A DNA stretch of 64,000 bases from Vandiemenella viatica (taxonomy: Eukaryota > Arthropoda > Insecta > Orthoptera > Morabidae), in contig JARYHS010011408.1 of the NCBI GenBank assembly GCA_031002005.1, positions 219,025,473 to 219,089,472 of the forward strand. Direction: 5' to 3'. Within the stretch, counting starts at the first letter, position 1. Every line of letters starts with the position of its first letter. A model generated the notes under the pieces. The model did not search any database. It was not told the DNA's origin and was given only the letters and a program-made list of their open reading frames with translations. The position numbers were made by a program, and so were the translations under genes. Shown in pieces: positions 35,626 to 45,556 of the stretch.

Positions 35626-37116
35626 GATTAAAAATTCACATCTTTAAGAAGTCATGACATTAGCATGAACGAAGAGACCATATGAACCGTTGGAATTGGT
35701 TGGAGGGGAAAAAAGTCGAGAAGTGTATAAGTTTTGCGTAGCGTTGAGTTAAAGTAGTGGTAGTCATTCTCGTTCCTACCGCCCCCTACTGGTCGTTTCA
35801 GTTTTCATGGTGGGTGGTAGGGGCTTTGTCCAATACTTAAGCACTTTCGTTTTTTTTTAATTTAGACAACTTTTCTTAAAAAAAAATATAGCATTATTTA
35901 AAAAAACATAAGCCTACATAAATTGAGACAGATATCCAGTATTTAGTTCGCAGCATTAGCCTCAGGGATCTCGTCAATAATTTAATTAACTGAATGTAAT
36001 TTCATCACACTTCACATCATGCTTCTATGTATGCAAAGAACTATAGCAAGTTGTTTTATAAAGATTTATGATGTCAAACTTAGCGAAAGTCTGACGTAAC
36101 GTTTTTGGTAAATAATTATTATTTCATGTTTTAACTTGCTGTAACTCCGCTTTATAAATTTTATAAAGTCGCTACTCTGCTTTATTCGAATATATCACCA
36201 TTACTGTGGAACTGGGGGGTGGTTAAATTTTTTTACTATTAACAGAAATACAAAAGTGGATGGTAGAAAAAAAAGGTTGACCACTGCTGAGTTACTAGAA
36301 GAGATACAAAGAAGAAAAGCTTTCAGTTGCAAGAACTGCTGAGAAAAAGATTATCACTGTCCAAAATGAGTTTAATTTCTGGCCGTTATAGTAAGTGTGA
36401 GTAACCAACAATGAATTTAATAATTTGAAGTGTGGAAATAAATTAGCAATTAATCTGGGTTCCTGTTATTAGTTCTAGCTTTATGTGAATGCAGTAGAGA
36501 TATGAACGCCGTTACCTGCCTTTTATCGAGTTTCCCCACCTCTGTTACCTCCACTCCCTGGTAGCGACTCAGGTAGCAAGTGGATACAGAACTCCCGCCG
36601 TCTTGAGCCCTGCAATTTATAAGGGGGATCGCGGAGCTTTTTTCTACCTTGATTGTGGGTATTAAACCGTGAAAAAACCGTCTGTTGCCGAAGAACACGA
36701 TTCTTTTTTTCGCTTTCTATGATGTTTTTTAAGGGAGGGCTGTATAATCAGGCAGTTTAAGTCCTTCAGAGTATTTTGAGTGTGGACAAACGTGGTGTGT
36801 GCCATTAGAAAAGAGGGATAAGCGGTGATTAAATGAATGAATTGGCAGCCCAGGAAGTAGCCATTACGAGCTTTAAACCGAAGATGATGACAGGTGTTAG
36901 TTGGGGAGGGGGAATGGGGAGGGGAGAGAACCATGTCTAAAAAAACAGCGATTGTGAACCTTCAGTTCTAAATGCTTTCGAACAAGACTTCCATTACAAA
37001 TTCACTTCACATTGTTCTAGTTGAGTTAAAATTCATTTTCCAACCACGCGCACATTTCGTGTTTGTTTTTTATATTCAACTAACATAAATTTATTAAAAC
37101 CGTACTTTTTGTACGA
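35626..37116. other. No recognised feature
   Basis: AT-rich. 36480-36660 and 36700-36930 are of mixed composition with frames of 82-90 codons on the minus strand, without a domain. A G-rich run lies at 36900-36925. Confidence 0.4.
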
Positions 37117-37322
37117 GTGTGATGGGTGAGTGGAAACATTGTGGCCTCACATTCAGGAGGACGCAGGTTCGAATCTGTGTCCTGCTATCCAGATTTGGGT
37201 TTTTCATGAATTCCCAAAATCACTCCAGGTGAATTCTGGGATTCTTTCTTCAAAAGGCTATGGCCCAATTCCTTCCTGTTGCTTGCCCCCAGTCCTTTCG
37301 CGCCTCTAACGACCTAGACGAA
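37117..37322 (+). mobile_element. SINE family S1
   Basis: The head contains GTGGCCTCACATTCAGGAGG and the B-box GGTTCGAATCTG. The body follows: ATCCAGATTTGGGTTTTTCA, CAAAATCACTCCAGGTGAAT, GGCCCAATTCCTTCC. The tail is lost after CTCTAACGACCTAGACG. It is moderately diverged. Confidence 0.85.
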
Positions 37323-37690
37323 AGTAACGAAACTACTTCTGATTCGCATGATCTGCTTCGATTAAATTTCTTCATAGACGTGTACGAACTGACAAATGGC
37401 AAGTATTCGTATGTAAAATAAGTTTGAAGTTATTTTCTGTGCAGCTTCCAGTATTTTTTTTTCTTTCTTTTCGGAATACTGACTTACAAAATGTTTAATA
37501 AATCAGAGAAAGGTTTATTACGATCAAAAGAGAACACCTGATCATGAAAATGGGAGAAATTAATGAAACGTACAGTGGTTATAAGTATTAGCAGGAAATA
37601 CATTGTGTTATCGTCTGCTGTGGATGATCATTTTTGTGCTATTTGACTGTTTTCGATCAGAAGAGCGGAGTTGAGGTTCAAGGAAGATAG

Positions 37691-37950
37691 TCGCGGCCTC
37701 GGTAGCGTAGGGGCTAGAGTACTGGCCCCACGTATTGAAGGTTGCCGGTTCGAGTCCGGCTGAGGGCATGGGTGTTTGAGTGTTGTGTGTTAGTGTGCTT
37801 GTCGTGTCCTCCTGTGGTGTGTCTAGAATTACTTGAAAGATATATGTATACGTAGAGAAACTGTAAAAAATACGGGGTGATATAAACACATACTTGAGCT
37901 GGCTGTATGGCCTAAGCAAGCCAATGCCATTACCAAAAAAAAAAAAAAAG
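37691..37950 (+). mobile_element. SINE family S2
   Basis: The head GCGGCCTCGGTAGCGTAGGG, B-box GGTTCGAGTCC at 37747-37757, GAGGGCATGGGTGTTTGAGT, the 3' GAGCTGGCTGTATGGCCTAA and an A-run are present. It is nearly the same length as the 33.2-kb copy. A clean target duplication was not identified. Confidence 0.9.
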
Positions 37951-40576
37951 TCTATCTTCGTCACACCTAAATTGTTTTGAAGTCAATGTTCATGGAAATG
38001 TACTGATGTCAGTTCTAACAAAGAATAAGAGAACATTTAAATTTTTCAATATACTCAGTTAACGGTACTTTCTTGTCTTTATTATTTTCTTAAAGATGAA
38101 ATAATTCCTTCAGCATGAAAAAATTAAACCATAGAAATAAAAGAAATACTAATAACAGTGGATCCATCTTTGATAAGGTAACACTTTTGGCAATGTTTAC
38201 GTTTTGAATAGTTATAGCATTTACACTTTATCGCCTGAAAGAGCTGCTACCAGCGTGGCTCAAGAGCAACACTGGTTAATAATCACATATTTCTTACGTA
38301 AACACGTTGCAAATACATTAACGACGCTAAGAATATCTGAAAATTTCTATATAACACCGCACATTTTCCATAGTATTTATTTGATGCAACCTATACGAAT
38401 CATGTTAGGAGTAATATTTTATTTAGCTTCTAATTTTGTAAAATAATCCGAATTTTTTGGTACTGGAAAGTTCTCAATTTTTTGAAACCTTGAACTGGAT
38501 ATATACCTGTGGCTTTTCATTTTTAACTGTGTTGCTCCTCTTAGAAAATGTTTAAATTCCATACTTAGTCGGAACACGCATTGTCAATGGAAGGAAATAC
38601 AGTTGCCAAACACTAACTACTATGCTGTTCTACATCTGTGGTTAGAATATCTGTGGTGTCGGAATTCCCAATACAAAATATGACGAAAAACAAACTCGGC
38701 GATAAGCTTACACGTCTGAAAAATCACGTTCTTGCGCATGCTCTATATCAGCACGACTATTTCTGATTTGCACAATTAGAGTTTATGCATCGCTGTTTTC
38801 CTGCATTGCGTAATGCTGACGGATCATAACTCGTAAAGAGATCCAAGTTTCTTTTTATTAAAAGTTCTTGTTTCTTTTCCTATCAAAGTGTCACTTCGGG
38901 GTCAAACACGGAGTTACAATGAAGGTCACTGGAGACTCATAAAACGCTCGCTTCACCCCTGAGCAATAAAGCACAAGGGCCCGCTCCTGCTGGGGTTAGT
39001 CTGCAGTAAAAAATGTCACTGGCTTTCCTTGATGAAATAACTCAATTCCGAGGATAACATCATCTATCACTTAACTGAAATATAATCACCAAAGTCCCCA
39101 TATTTTTCTCAGTGAGAACGAAATAGGAAGTTGTCAATATCGAGGAAGCATCGCAGTAGGCGTTAGAATGCAATGATTTTGTTAAAAGACGGAAAGCTGA
39201 TAGCTGCACTGTGGACAGTTACAGGTAACTAAACAATTTCGGTGGAAAAATCACATTTGATGATTTTTTGCAGGATGTTTTAATACTTCTGAATGTTCAC
39301 AGCAAAAAGCTAATATTAATCAATATTAATCGGTTCATATTTCGTGTTCGTTAGTTGTTAGAAGTCTGGAACGTTATGCAGAACTGTTTTTATCCCTTCT
39401 GTTTCATTTCATTCCTTAGATCATAAAAAATTTCACTATTATGCAACTATTACGTATGGATGAAATCTAAATTCCTGTAGTTACATCACGTAGCTTCTGT
39501 TTGACTGAAAAGTATATCCCCCACATTCATATATACACAAATTTCTTTTTTGATGGCCGCTAAATTACTTTAAGTGAACAGCGGTCTCAGTTCTAAATAC
39601 AAACTATGTCTGTTCTTTGTTGCAAAGTGACGTTTCTCAGCTTTAACTAAGAAAAAAAGAAAACATAGTTTTTTATAGGGAAATTGGGTGATAAGTCAAA
39701 TACACGAATACATTTTTACTATCTTGTCAAAAGTGGAATTTGAGAGGCGCAACTAAGCAGGAGACTGCAATACAATAAAACTACTAATGACTTAAGCTGA
39801 TCTGATTTTTAGAATAATTACTAATTCTGAGATTAAAATGAGGATACGAGACTTTCTAGGTTTCTTATACAGATTGTTATGCAATCAAAAATGATTTAAG
39901 ATCACTATCTCTACAAATAAATACAAGTTTTTTACGATATTCTATAGATCTATTTGTTATTATATCGTTGAATAATCTGTGGTCGGGTGACCCTAACTCA
40001 GTCTAAAATTGTGAGCATGTGTGTGTGAAATTTCTACCGCTGATTTCAAATAGTACGACGAATACATATACGTAAAACTTTTACGTAGAATTCATTTTTC
40101 CATTTTGGTGTCTTTCTACAACAAAGATAACGTTTCCTTTGGCAGTAGAAAGTATTCAGTTCTAGAGGAAGGTAAGAGATTTAAATGGACAAAACTGCAA
40201 AGATGAAACATAGGCTGCTATCGTGAGTTGTGAAAATTGGAAGTGAGCTTTGTTGCTTTGCATTGTAAAAGGTGCGGTAATTTCATGTGGCCGCTTCAAT
40301 TTATCACACGATCTACCTCTTTCCTGGATTAGCCTGATCTTGTGTGCTTAGTAAGGTGTCATACAAGTTAGAATAGAGACCTATAAAAGAAACTAGATAA
40401 TTTGCTATTATCTAGTTTCTTAAGGTTGTTAAAAGTCTCAGATGAAATCTAGAATCAAATCGGGAACTTCTTTTTGCCTGGCAACACGTACGTTTGTGCA
40501 GTATTTATATTATTTTTCCTCACTACAGAGGTTTTAATCCAAAATAAAAATAAAACTTGGAACACAAAACTTGACT
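37951..40576. other. AT-rich stretch, no gene recognised
   Basis: Nothing was recognised apart from the perfect hairpin listed separately at 40387-40421. Confidence 0.45.
40387..40421. repeat. Perfect 14-bp inverted repeat (hairpin)
   Basis: AAGAAACTAGATAA and TTATCTAGTTTCTT flank a 7-base loop TTTGCTA. No T-run or terminator context fits a eukaryotic function. It may be a remnant of a small foldback element. Confidence 0.8.
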
Positions 40577-41345
40577 TCATCTTTTCAAAATATTTTCCCA
40601 GATATTTCGATCTTTTGCATCTTCCTCTTCTGCATCTTCCTCTTCTGCATCAAATCTTCTCATTGCTGTTTGCACACTTTGAAACCAGGTAAACATTAGC
40701 CGTCCTCTTTTCCTCCTTCCTCTAACTTCCCATTCCTGTACAAGTTTTGGTAAGCTAGTGTCTTCCATCCTTCTTATATGACTATACCATTCCAATCTTT
40801 TTCGTCCTATAACTTCATACATTTCTTCTTTCACTTCCATTAACCTTATTATTACTTTTTCTTTTCTTGATATTCTTGCTGATCTCCAGAAACCCATTTC
40901 TAATGCTTCCAACTTCTTAATATGTTTTTGGTTGATTGTCCAGGTTTCTGATCCATATAAGATTATACTTTCCAGTAACGACTTAAATATAATTATTTTT
41001 GTTCTATTCATAACATTCATGCTACATAGAATTAAATTGTGTATCCCGATTACTATCCAGCCATTAGTAATTCTTTGATTAATTTCCATGTTTGATTTTT
41101 CTTCTCTTTCTAAAATTTAACCAAAATAGCAAAAACTATTTACCTTTTTAATTTGTATCCCGTCAATCCATCCAGATCAATAGTAAGATATTTCTGTTTT
41201 TTTTTTTTAATAGTTATTCTTCTAGCCTCATTTTTTATATTCTACTGATAGTTGGTTACGTATTTAATTTGCATCCAAACCATCTTGTGCTATGACGACT
41301 TGATCATCAGCAAATAGTAAATGATGTAGATACTTTCCTACTTCT
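40577..41345 (-). mobile_element. LINE fragment, RT end and C-terminal region
   Basis: Minus-strand reading starts near 41345 with LLFADDQVVIAQD, the RT catalytic FADD motif. After stops it continues as an open stretch of 170 codons (41089-40577) carrying LESIILYGSETWTINQKHIK, LEALEMGFWRSAR and RKRLEWYSHIRRMED. This is the standard RTE-like post-RT order. A 15-base tandem duplication adds an EEEDA repeat near the C-terminus. Stops and indels in the RT part mean it is inactive. Confidence 0.85.
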
Positions 41346-41441
41346 CAGAAATATTTTTTACGACCGCAATTATCTGACTAGGGGATCTTACGATCTCGGA
41401 AATTCAGTTTGAGATGAGACTTCACAGGTTAGTAGTATACC

Positions 41442-42475
41442 TTAAGGGTGTCAGGGTGTCCACCCAGTAAAGTAGTAAAGCGTACTAGCCAGAAGATTCC
41501 GACAAAAAGGGCTCTAAAGTTTTACGCGCAACTCATATACTGGTCGATTTATGCACCATACCAGCACAACAAAAGTGTCTTTTTTATTTCTTCTTTCCAT
41601 TGGGATAAATATTCCTTCCTTTTTAACCGGCTGCATCCTTTTTGTAATGTTTGCAGATTACACATGGGGTGAGCCTTTGCTATTTTAAAAACTTTAATTT
41701 TATAATCTAAAGAAAGATTGTCTGGCTATCTTATTTTTTTCTTGTCCATATTCATCTGAAGAGCTATTGTCTTTGACTTTTTCAAAAGGTTCCTGGTCAC
41801 AGTTTTCATTTTCGTTAGTAAGTTCTTCATCAATCACAAGTATTTTTTCAGACAGCATGTTTATAGTACGTTTTTAACTTCTTCACCCATCAACATTGCT
41901 TCATGAGAAATTGAAGTTGAAGATTGCCATGTAATTAAATTATTTTTAGCAAGCAAACTTTCGTAATAAGCAACCGCATCTTTTAACCTCCACTTCGACG
42001 TTTCACTGTATAATGAATCTTCACTCATTTCATCTGCAGCTTCTGACACTTTCCAGATTTCTTCATTAACAGACTTTTTCAATTCACAATATTTTAAAAT
42101 TCTGATAATATTTCACAGTGCAGAACGCTCGAATCTCTGCCTAAGTGAAGAATAAAATATTATCTTTAATTCACATTTTAATTAGCTGTAACAGTTACTT
42201 AATAAATTAAAAAAATAATTATGATTTAATTGATAATATGTTAAGTCATTAAGTTGTTATAGTTTTTAAAACAATTTTTAAAAGTTGTACCAGGTAGCAT
42301 CGAACCTGGATTGCCCGCGTACCAAGCGAGATTGCTACAGACTCAGCCACTTTGCTCTGCTGGCACGGCGTAAAAATCGATCAGTACATGAGATGCGCGT
42401 AAAACTTTTAGAGTCGTTTTTCTCGGAATATTTTGACTAGTGAGCTTTACTACTTTTTTGGGTGGACCCCCTTAA
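41442..42475 (-). mobile_element. Inner TTAA-flanked element with about 110-bp TIRs
   Basis: TTAA lies at 41442-41445 and 42472-42475. The ends GGGTGTCCACCCAGTAAAGT (left) and GGGGGTCCACCCAAAAAAGT (right, reverse complement) continue as matched arms to about 41560 and 42360. TTAA targeting is typical of piggyBac. On the minus strand an acidic stretch (DEELTNENENCDQEPFEKVK, about 41835-41775) and a 73-codon frame at 42082-41861 could be transposase debris, but no DDE motif is seen, so the superfamily is uncertain. Confidence 0.6.
42290..42370 (-). other. tRNA-like segment inside the TTAA element
   Basis: The minus strand reads GCAAAGTGGCTGAGTCTGTA (A-box-like) and CCAGGTTCGATGCTACC (B-box-like) with tRNA-like spacing. 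The acceptor stem does not close, so it is not a tRNA gene. It could be an embedded SINE head. Confidence 0.4.
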
Positions 42476-42851
42476 GGTATACACAAGTTTTGGTATCCTA
42501 GTGCCTTCCATCCTTCTTATATGGTGTCTTCCATCCTTCTTTTATGGCTATACAATTCCAATATTTTTCGTTCTATAACTTCATACATTTCTTCTTTCAT
42601 TTTTGACTTTTTCAAAAGGTTCCTCGTCAAAGTTTTCATTTCCATGAGCGAAGACTTATCCCGAACTAAATTTCCGAGACCGTAAGTTCCCCTTGTGAGG
42701 CAAAGGTCTGTGATAAATTGTTATCTTTGACTCCTTAGGATTGAAACGCAAAGTCTTTAGAAACTGTGATATTAACAAAGCACCGTATCTCATCTCACAC
42801 AGGTGGCGCAGCAATAGCAAGATGATTAATTCTGACTGCTGCAGGACTCAC

Positions 42852-42983
42852 CGAGCAGGAAGTTCCTGGTAGCCGGCCTGGTCTGCGCAGAAGACACCAG
42901 CAGCAGCAGCGACAGGAGAATCATCGCCGCCTGCTGCAGCGTCGGGGAGCTGGTACACATGGCTCTACCGGTTCTGCCACATC
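42852..42983 (-). CDS. Candidate first coding exon of a secreted protein (signal peptide)
   Basis: On the minus strand TTTCTATGTGCTGCAG|GATG is a plausible splice acceptor ending at 42984. The ATG at 42960-42958 opens MCTSSPTLQQAA, followed by a second in-frame ATG at 42924 and the hydrophobic core MILLSLLLLVSSAQT, a textbook signal peptide with likely cleavage after SSA or AQT. The reading ends RPATRNFLLG at CTCG|GTGAGT, a strong donor at 42851. The split after one base of the Gly codon is phase 1, the usual phase of introns next to signal-peptide exons. The exon is GC-rich among AT-rich neighbours. Downstream exons would lie at lower coordinates, but none was recognised, perhaps because the intron is long. 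The protein is not identified; a hormone precursor, protease or cuticular protein are all possible. Confidence 0.45.
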
Positions 42984-43334
42984 CTGCAGCACATAGAAAT
43001 ACACCAACACTGTGAGTACAGGGTGCACAGATACTTCCGTCAGTATCACTAGCTGGCGGAATATGTTGGTGGTAGGAGTGTGGTAGTAGCAGGACATATG
43101 TCAGTGCCAAATTTTAAACGACCGCAATTACCAGAGTCGAAATTCGCAATTTATCACCGATTATCGAGCGTACCTGGATGACCGAGTTTTGCCCGGTGTC
43201 TTTTGATTTTTCTTCAATATGCAAGATTTTGTAAAAATCGTTAGAGGCATTTGAGAGAAATTAATTTCACGTATATGCAAGAGTTGCTCATATAATAGTA
43301 TTAGAAGATTAGATATGTAGACAATATGTAAATA

Positions 43335-44137
43335 CAGGGTGAGTCTTAAAAAAATCTTTCCGATTTCAAAGTTGTATGTAATAAACACAAAGTGAGATGC
43401 AATGAAATTTTTTTATTATTTGCAAGAACAAAGAATGCAATTTTAATTTACTTGGTTTTGAAAATAATATCTTGTAAATGTCACTGACGGAGTCTATCCC
43501 GGAAGTTGTCCATTACTTTGCAAATCATATTCAGAGGAACAGTATTAATTTCTTCAGTGATGGCAGCCTTCAGTTCATCGATAGTTCGGAAACAATGCCC
43601 GAACACCTTTTCCTTGAGGTAACCCCAGAGAAAAAAATCGCTTGGGGTTAAATCAGGTGACTGAGGGGCCATCCAATGTCACCTCGCAAAGTGATAAGAT
43701 GACTGGGAAACATTTGTCTCAGAATTTCTATCGAACGACGTGATGTATGGACCGTAGCACCATCTTGTTGGAACCAGATGTTGTCATTGTCATGGTGATG
43801 CAATAATTCATCCAATTTCGGTTTTAATAATTTTCAAGCATGTAACAATACTGAGCGGAAGTCACTGTTACATCTCAACCATCTTCTTCGTAAAAGTAGG
43901 TACCTCAAACACCAAAATCTGCAACAGCGCACCACACTGTCACTCGACGGCTGTGGTGCGGTCGTTTGTGAAGGTTTCGAGGGTTATCCTGAGCGCAGTA
44001 TCGGAAATTTTGTTTATTTACAGTTCCGGCCAAGTGGAAATGGGTCTCGTCACTACAGTGATTTCCCATTGTCTTCCTTAGTATAGCAGTGTTTGTAAGT
44101 GTTTTTGTTACTGTGGGTCCCTGTGATCATATTATTA
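43335..44137 (-). pseudogene. Mariner-superfamily transposase carcass, 3' half
   Basis: Read on the minus strand from 44137, the sequence encodes CSDETHFHLAGTVNKQNFRY (first catalytic Asp), then after stops DNIWFQQDGATVHTSRRSIE (second Asp), then MAPQSPDLTPSDFFLWGYLK (third Asp). A C-terminal tail follows to a stop near 43481. Counting by eye gives about 36 residues between the second and third Asp, close to DD37D. The 3' end is marked by CAGGGTGAGTC beside TA at 43333-43334. The N-terminal DNA-binding domain and 5' inverted repeat are missing; a LINE tail abuts the break at 44137. Confidence 0.85.
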
Positions 44138-44690
44138 TTATTTTTTATTTATTTATCTGTTCATTCAGATGGTTCATTCTCTAGAGTCTACAAAGAACCG
44201 TTATTTTAATACTATAATAACATTTTATACTTAACAAAATTTTTAAAGATAAAGAAAAATCATATATACTACGAAAATGGTACAAATAATTAACTATTAT
44301 TACTACGCACTGTAAATTATCACAACCAGTTAGTAAAAACTATTACCCATTAATACTAAATAACTAAACATCTTTAGTTTTCAAAAGTTCGTTTAACGCT
44401 GGCATCCACTGAAGAATAAACTTCGGTAAATTCCAGAAGCCACACTTCCGGTATCAGCGTTCCGCTTAGTTGTTTATATCTCGTCCGTTTAGGGTATCTC
44501 GACTCATTCCTTATATGGTTTGCTGTATTCTGACAGGTTGCTGGCTATGCTGAAGCTGATATCGCTCCCTTGCTGCACCTGACACTGCATCTGCCAGCTT
44601 GTCGAATTTTTCCCAGAGGAGGTTGTCTTTCAGAATTTCATTCTGTACTGTTTGATTTGATCGTGCGATCATATGCGTGTTCAGTCTAGA
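44138..44690 (-). mobile_element. LINE 3' end with AAT-rich tail
   Basis: On the minus strand a coding end (LNTHMIARSNQTVQNEILKD, LLWEKFDKLADAVSGAARER) terminates at a stop near 44511. An AT-rich 3' UTR follows, ending in AATAAATAAAAAATAATAAT against the transposase carcass. The tail identifies this as a non-LTR retrotransposon end. The exact clade was not recognised and the assignment of this coding end is from layout more than domain. Confidence 0.5.
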
Positions 44691-45020
44691 TATCTGTTTG
44701 TGTTCTGGATGAGAGATGAAAGAAGGGAGAAGAATAAAACCGGTGCCAGCCCATTCCGGCCGACTGTTCCGAAAGACACCAAGGGGAGTACTAGGCTTAA
44801 CGTCCCCATCTGACGAATGAATTACCATTAACAGTCTCGTTTACGCATTGCACAACGATTTGGGATTTAACCCAGGACTTTAGAGCACAATTTAGTGATT
44901 AGGAATTGTGCACCATCACTTTCTCTAACCTGTCGCCCAAGTCCTGATGAGGAAAATTTCTTCCAGCACCCGGGCTCGAATCATGTAACCCTGTGTAATC
45001 TCCGGACACCAGCCAACGGG
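44691..45020 (-). mobile_element. SINE-like family S4
   Basis: It shares ordered words with 63.4-63.95 kb: GAAAGAAGGGAGAAGAATAA, GGTGCCAGCCCATTC, TCTGACGAATGAATTACCAT, GGGATTTAACCCAGGACTTT, GATTAGGAATTGTGCACCA, CAAGTCCTGATGAGGAAAAT. At the high end, on the minus strand, ATGATTCGAGCCCGGG resembles a B-box, indicating a tRNA-derived 5' head. Confidence 0.65.
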
Positions 45021-45507
45021 ACGAGACAATTCATCTCTACTACTATACACACCAATATAAAATATACTATCTCTGGGGCGATCTTGTTCCATCGTAGCTC
45101 TCAATGTTATTACGACACGCTCAGGCAAATGGAACGTGTGTAATGACTTTTTCAGTGAGTAAAATGTATTTGTTAACAAGCCCCGGCCCGAGTTAAAGGG
45201 TTTGTTTCATGGGGCGTAGTCAAGGTAACTGCGTTTGAAGCAGGTTGAGGAGGGTGTGCGGCAGCCTTCACAGTGAAGAGACTCCGCAGTCTCCAAATGA
45301 AGACGAACGGCGGAGCTGCCTCGGGTCAGAGCGAGAAGCAGTTCATCACAGCCCAGGAGAACCCTGTCCTCACGCAACAAGCGCACCGCGCCGCACACAA
45401 TACGTTCGCCTCAAAGTATCTGCTTAAACATTGTTCAGATTATGCTTTAACCTGTTACGCTTCACAAATACTGACGCGATATTACTTTCTGTAGGCATCA
45501 AATGGAT
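45021..45507. other. GC-richer stretch, no gene supported
   Basis: 45180-45410 has elevated CpG and a plus-strand frame of about 73 codons (45273-45494) beginning MKRLRSLQMKTNGGAASGQS. No homology was recognised and splice signals are weak, so no gene is called. Confidence 0.35.
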
Positions 45508-45556
45508 TTTTTTCCTCTTATGGCTTTACGCCTCGTAGACGTCGAGGTACCCGGCA
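45508..45556 (-). mobile_element. SINE family S1, isolated 3' tail
   Basis: TTTTTTCCTCTTATGGCTTT followed by ACGCCTCGTAGACGTCGAGG is the S1 3' end reversed (compare GGCTTTATGCCTCGT at 32.1 kb). Only about 50 bases remain, consistent with strong 5' truncation or deletion. Confidence 0.6.

Larger units (their letters stand above)
41381..42692. mobile_element. Outer inverted-repeat element enclosing a TTAA element
   Basis: GGGGATCTTACGATCTCGGA at 41381-41400 is mirrored at 42665-42692 (reverse complement GGGGAACTTACGGTCTCGGA), continuing as AATTCAGTTT versus AATTTAGTTC. Inside are the TTAA element 41442-42475 and, to its right, 42478-42645 which carries copies of LINE sequence and of the inner element itself. 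No target duplication was evident. Confidence 0.5.

Noticed and set aside
45273..45494. Possible exon starting MKRLRSLQMKTNGGA
   Set aside because: No homology and a weak donor; adjoining sequence is repeat-rich.
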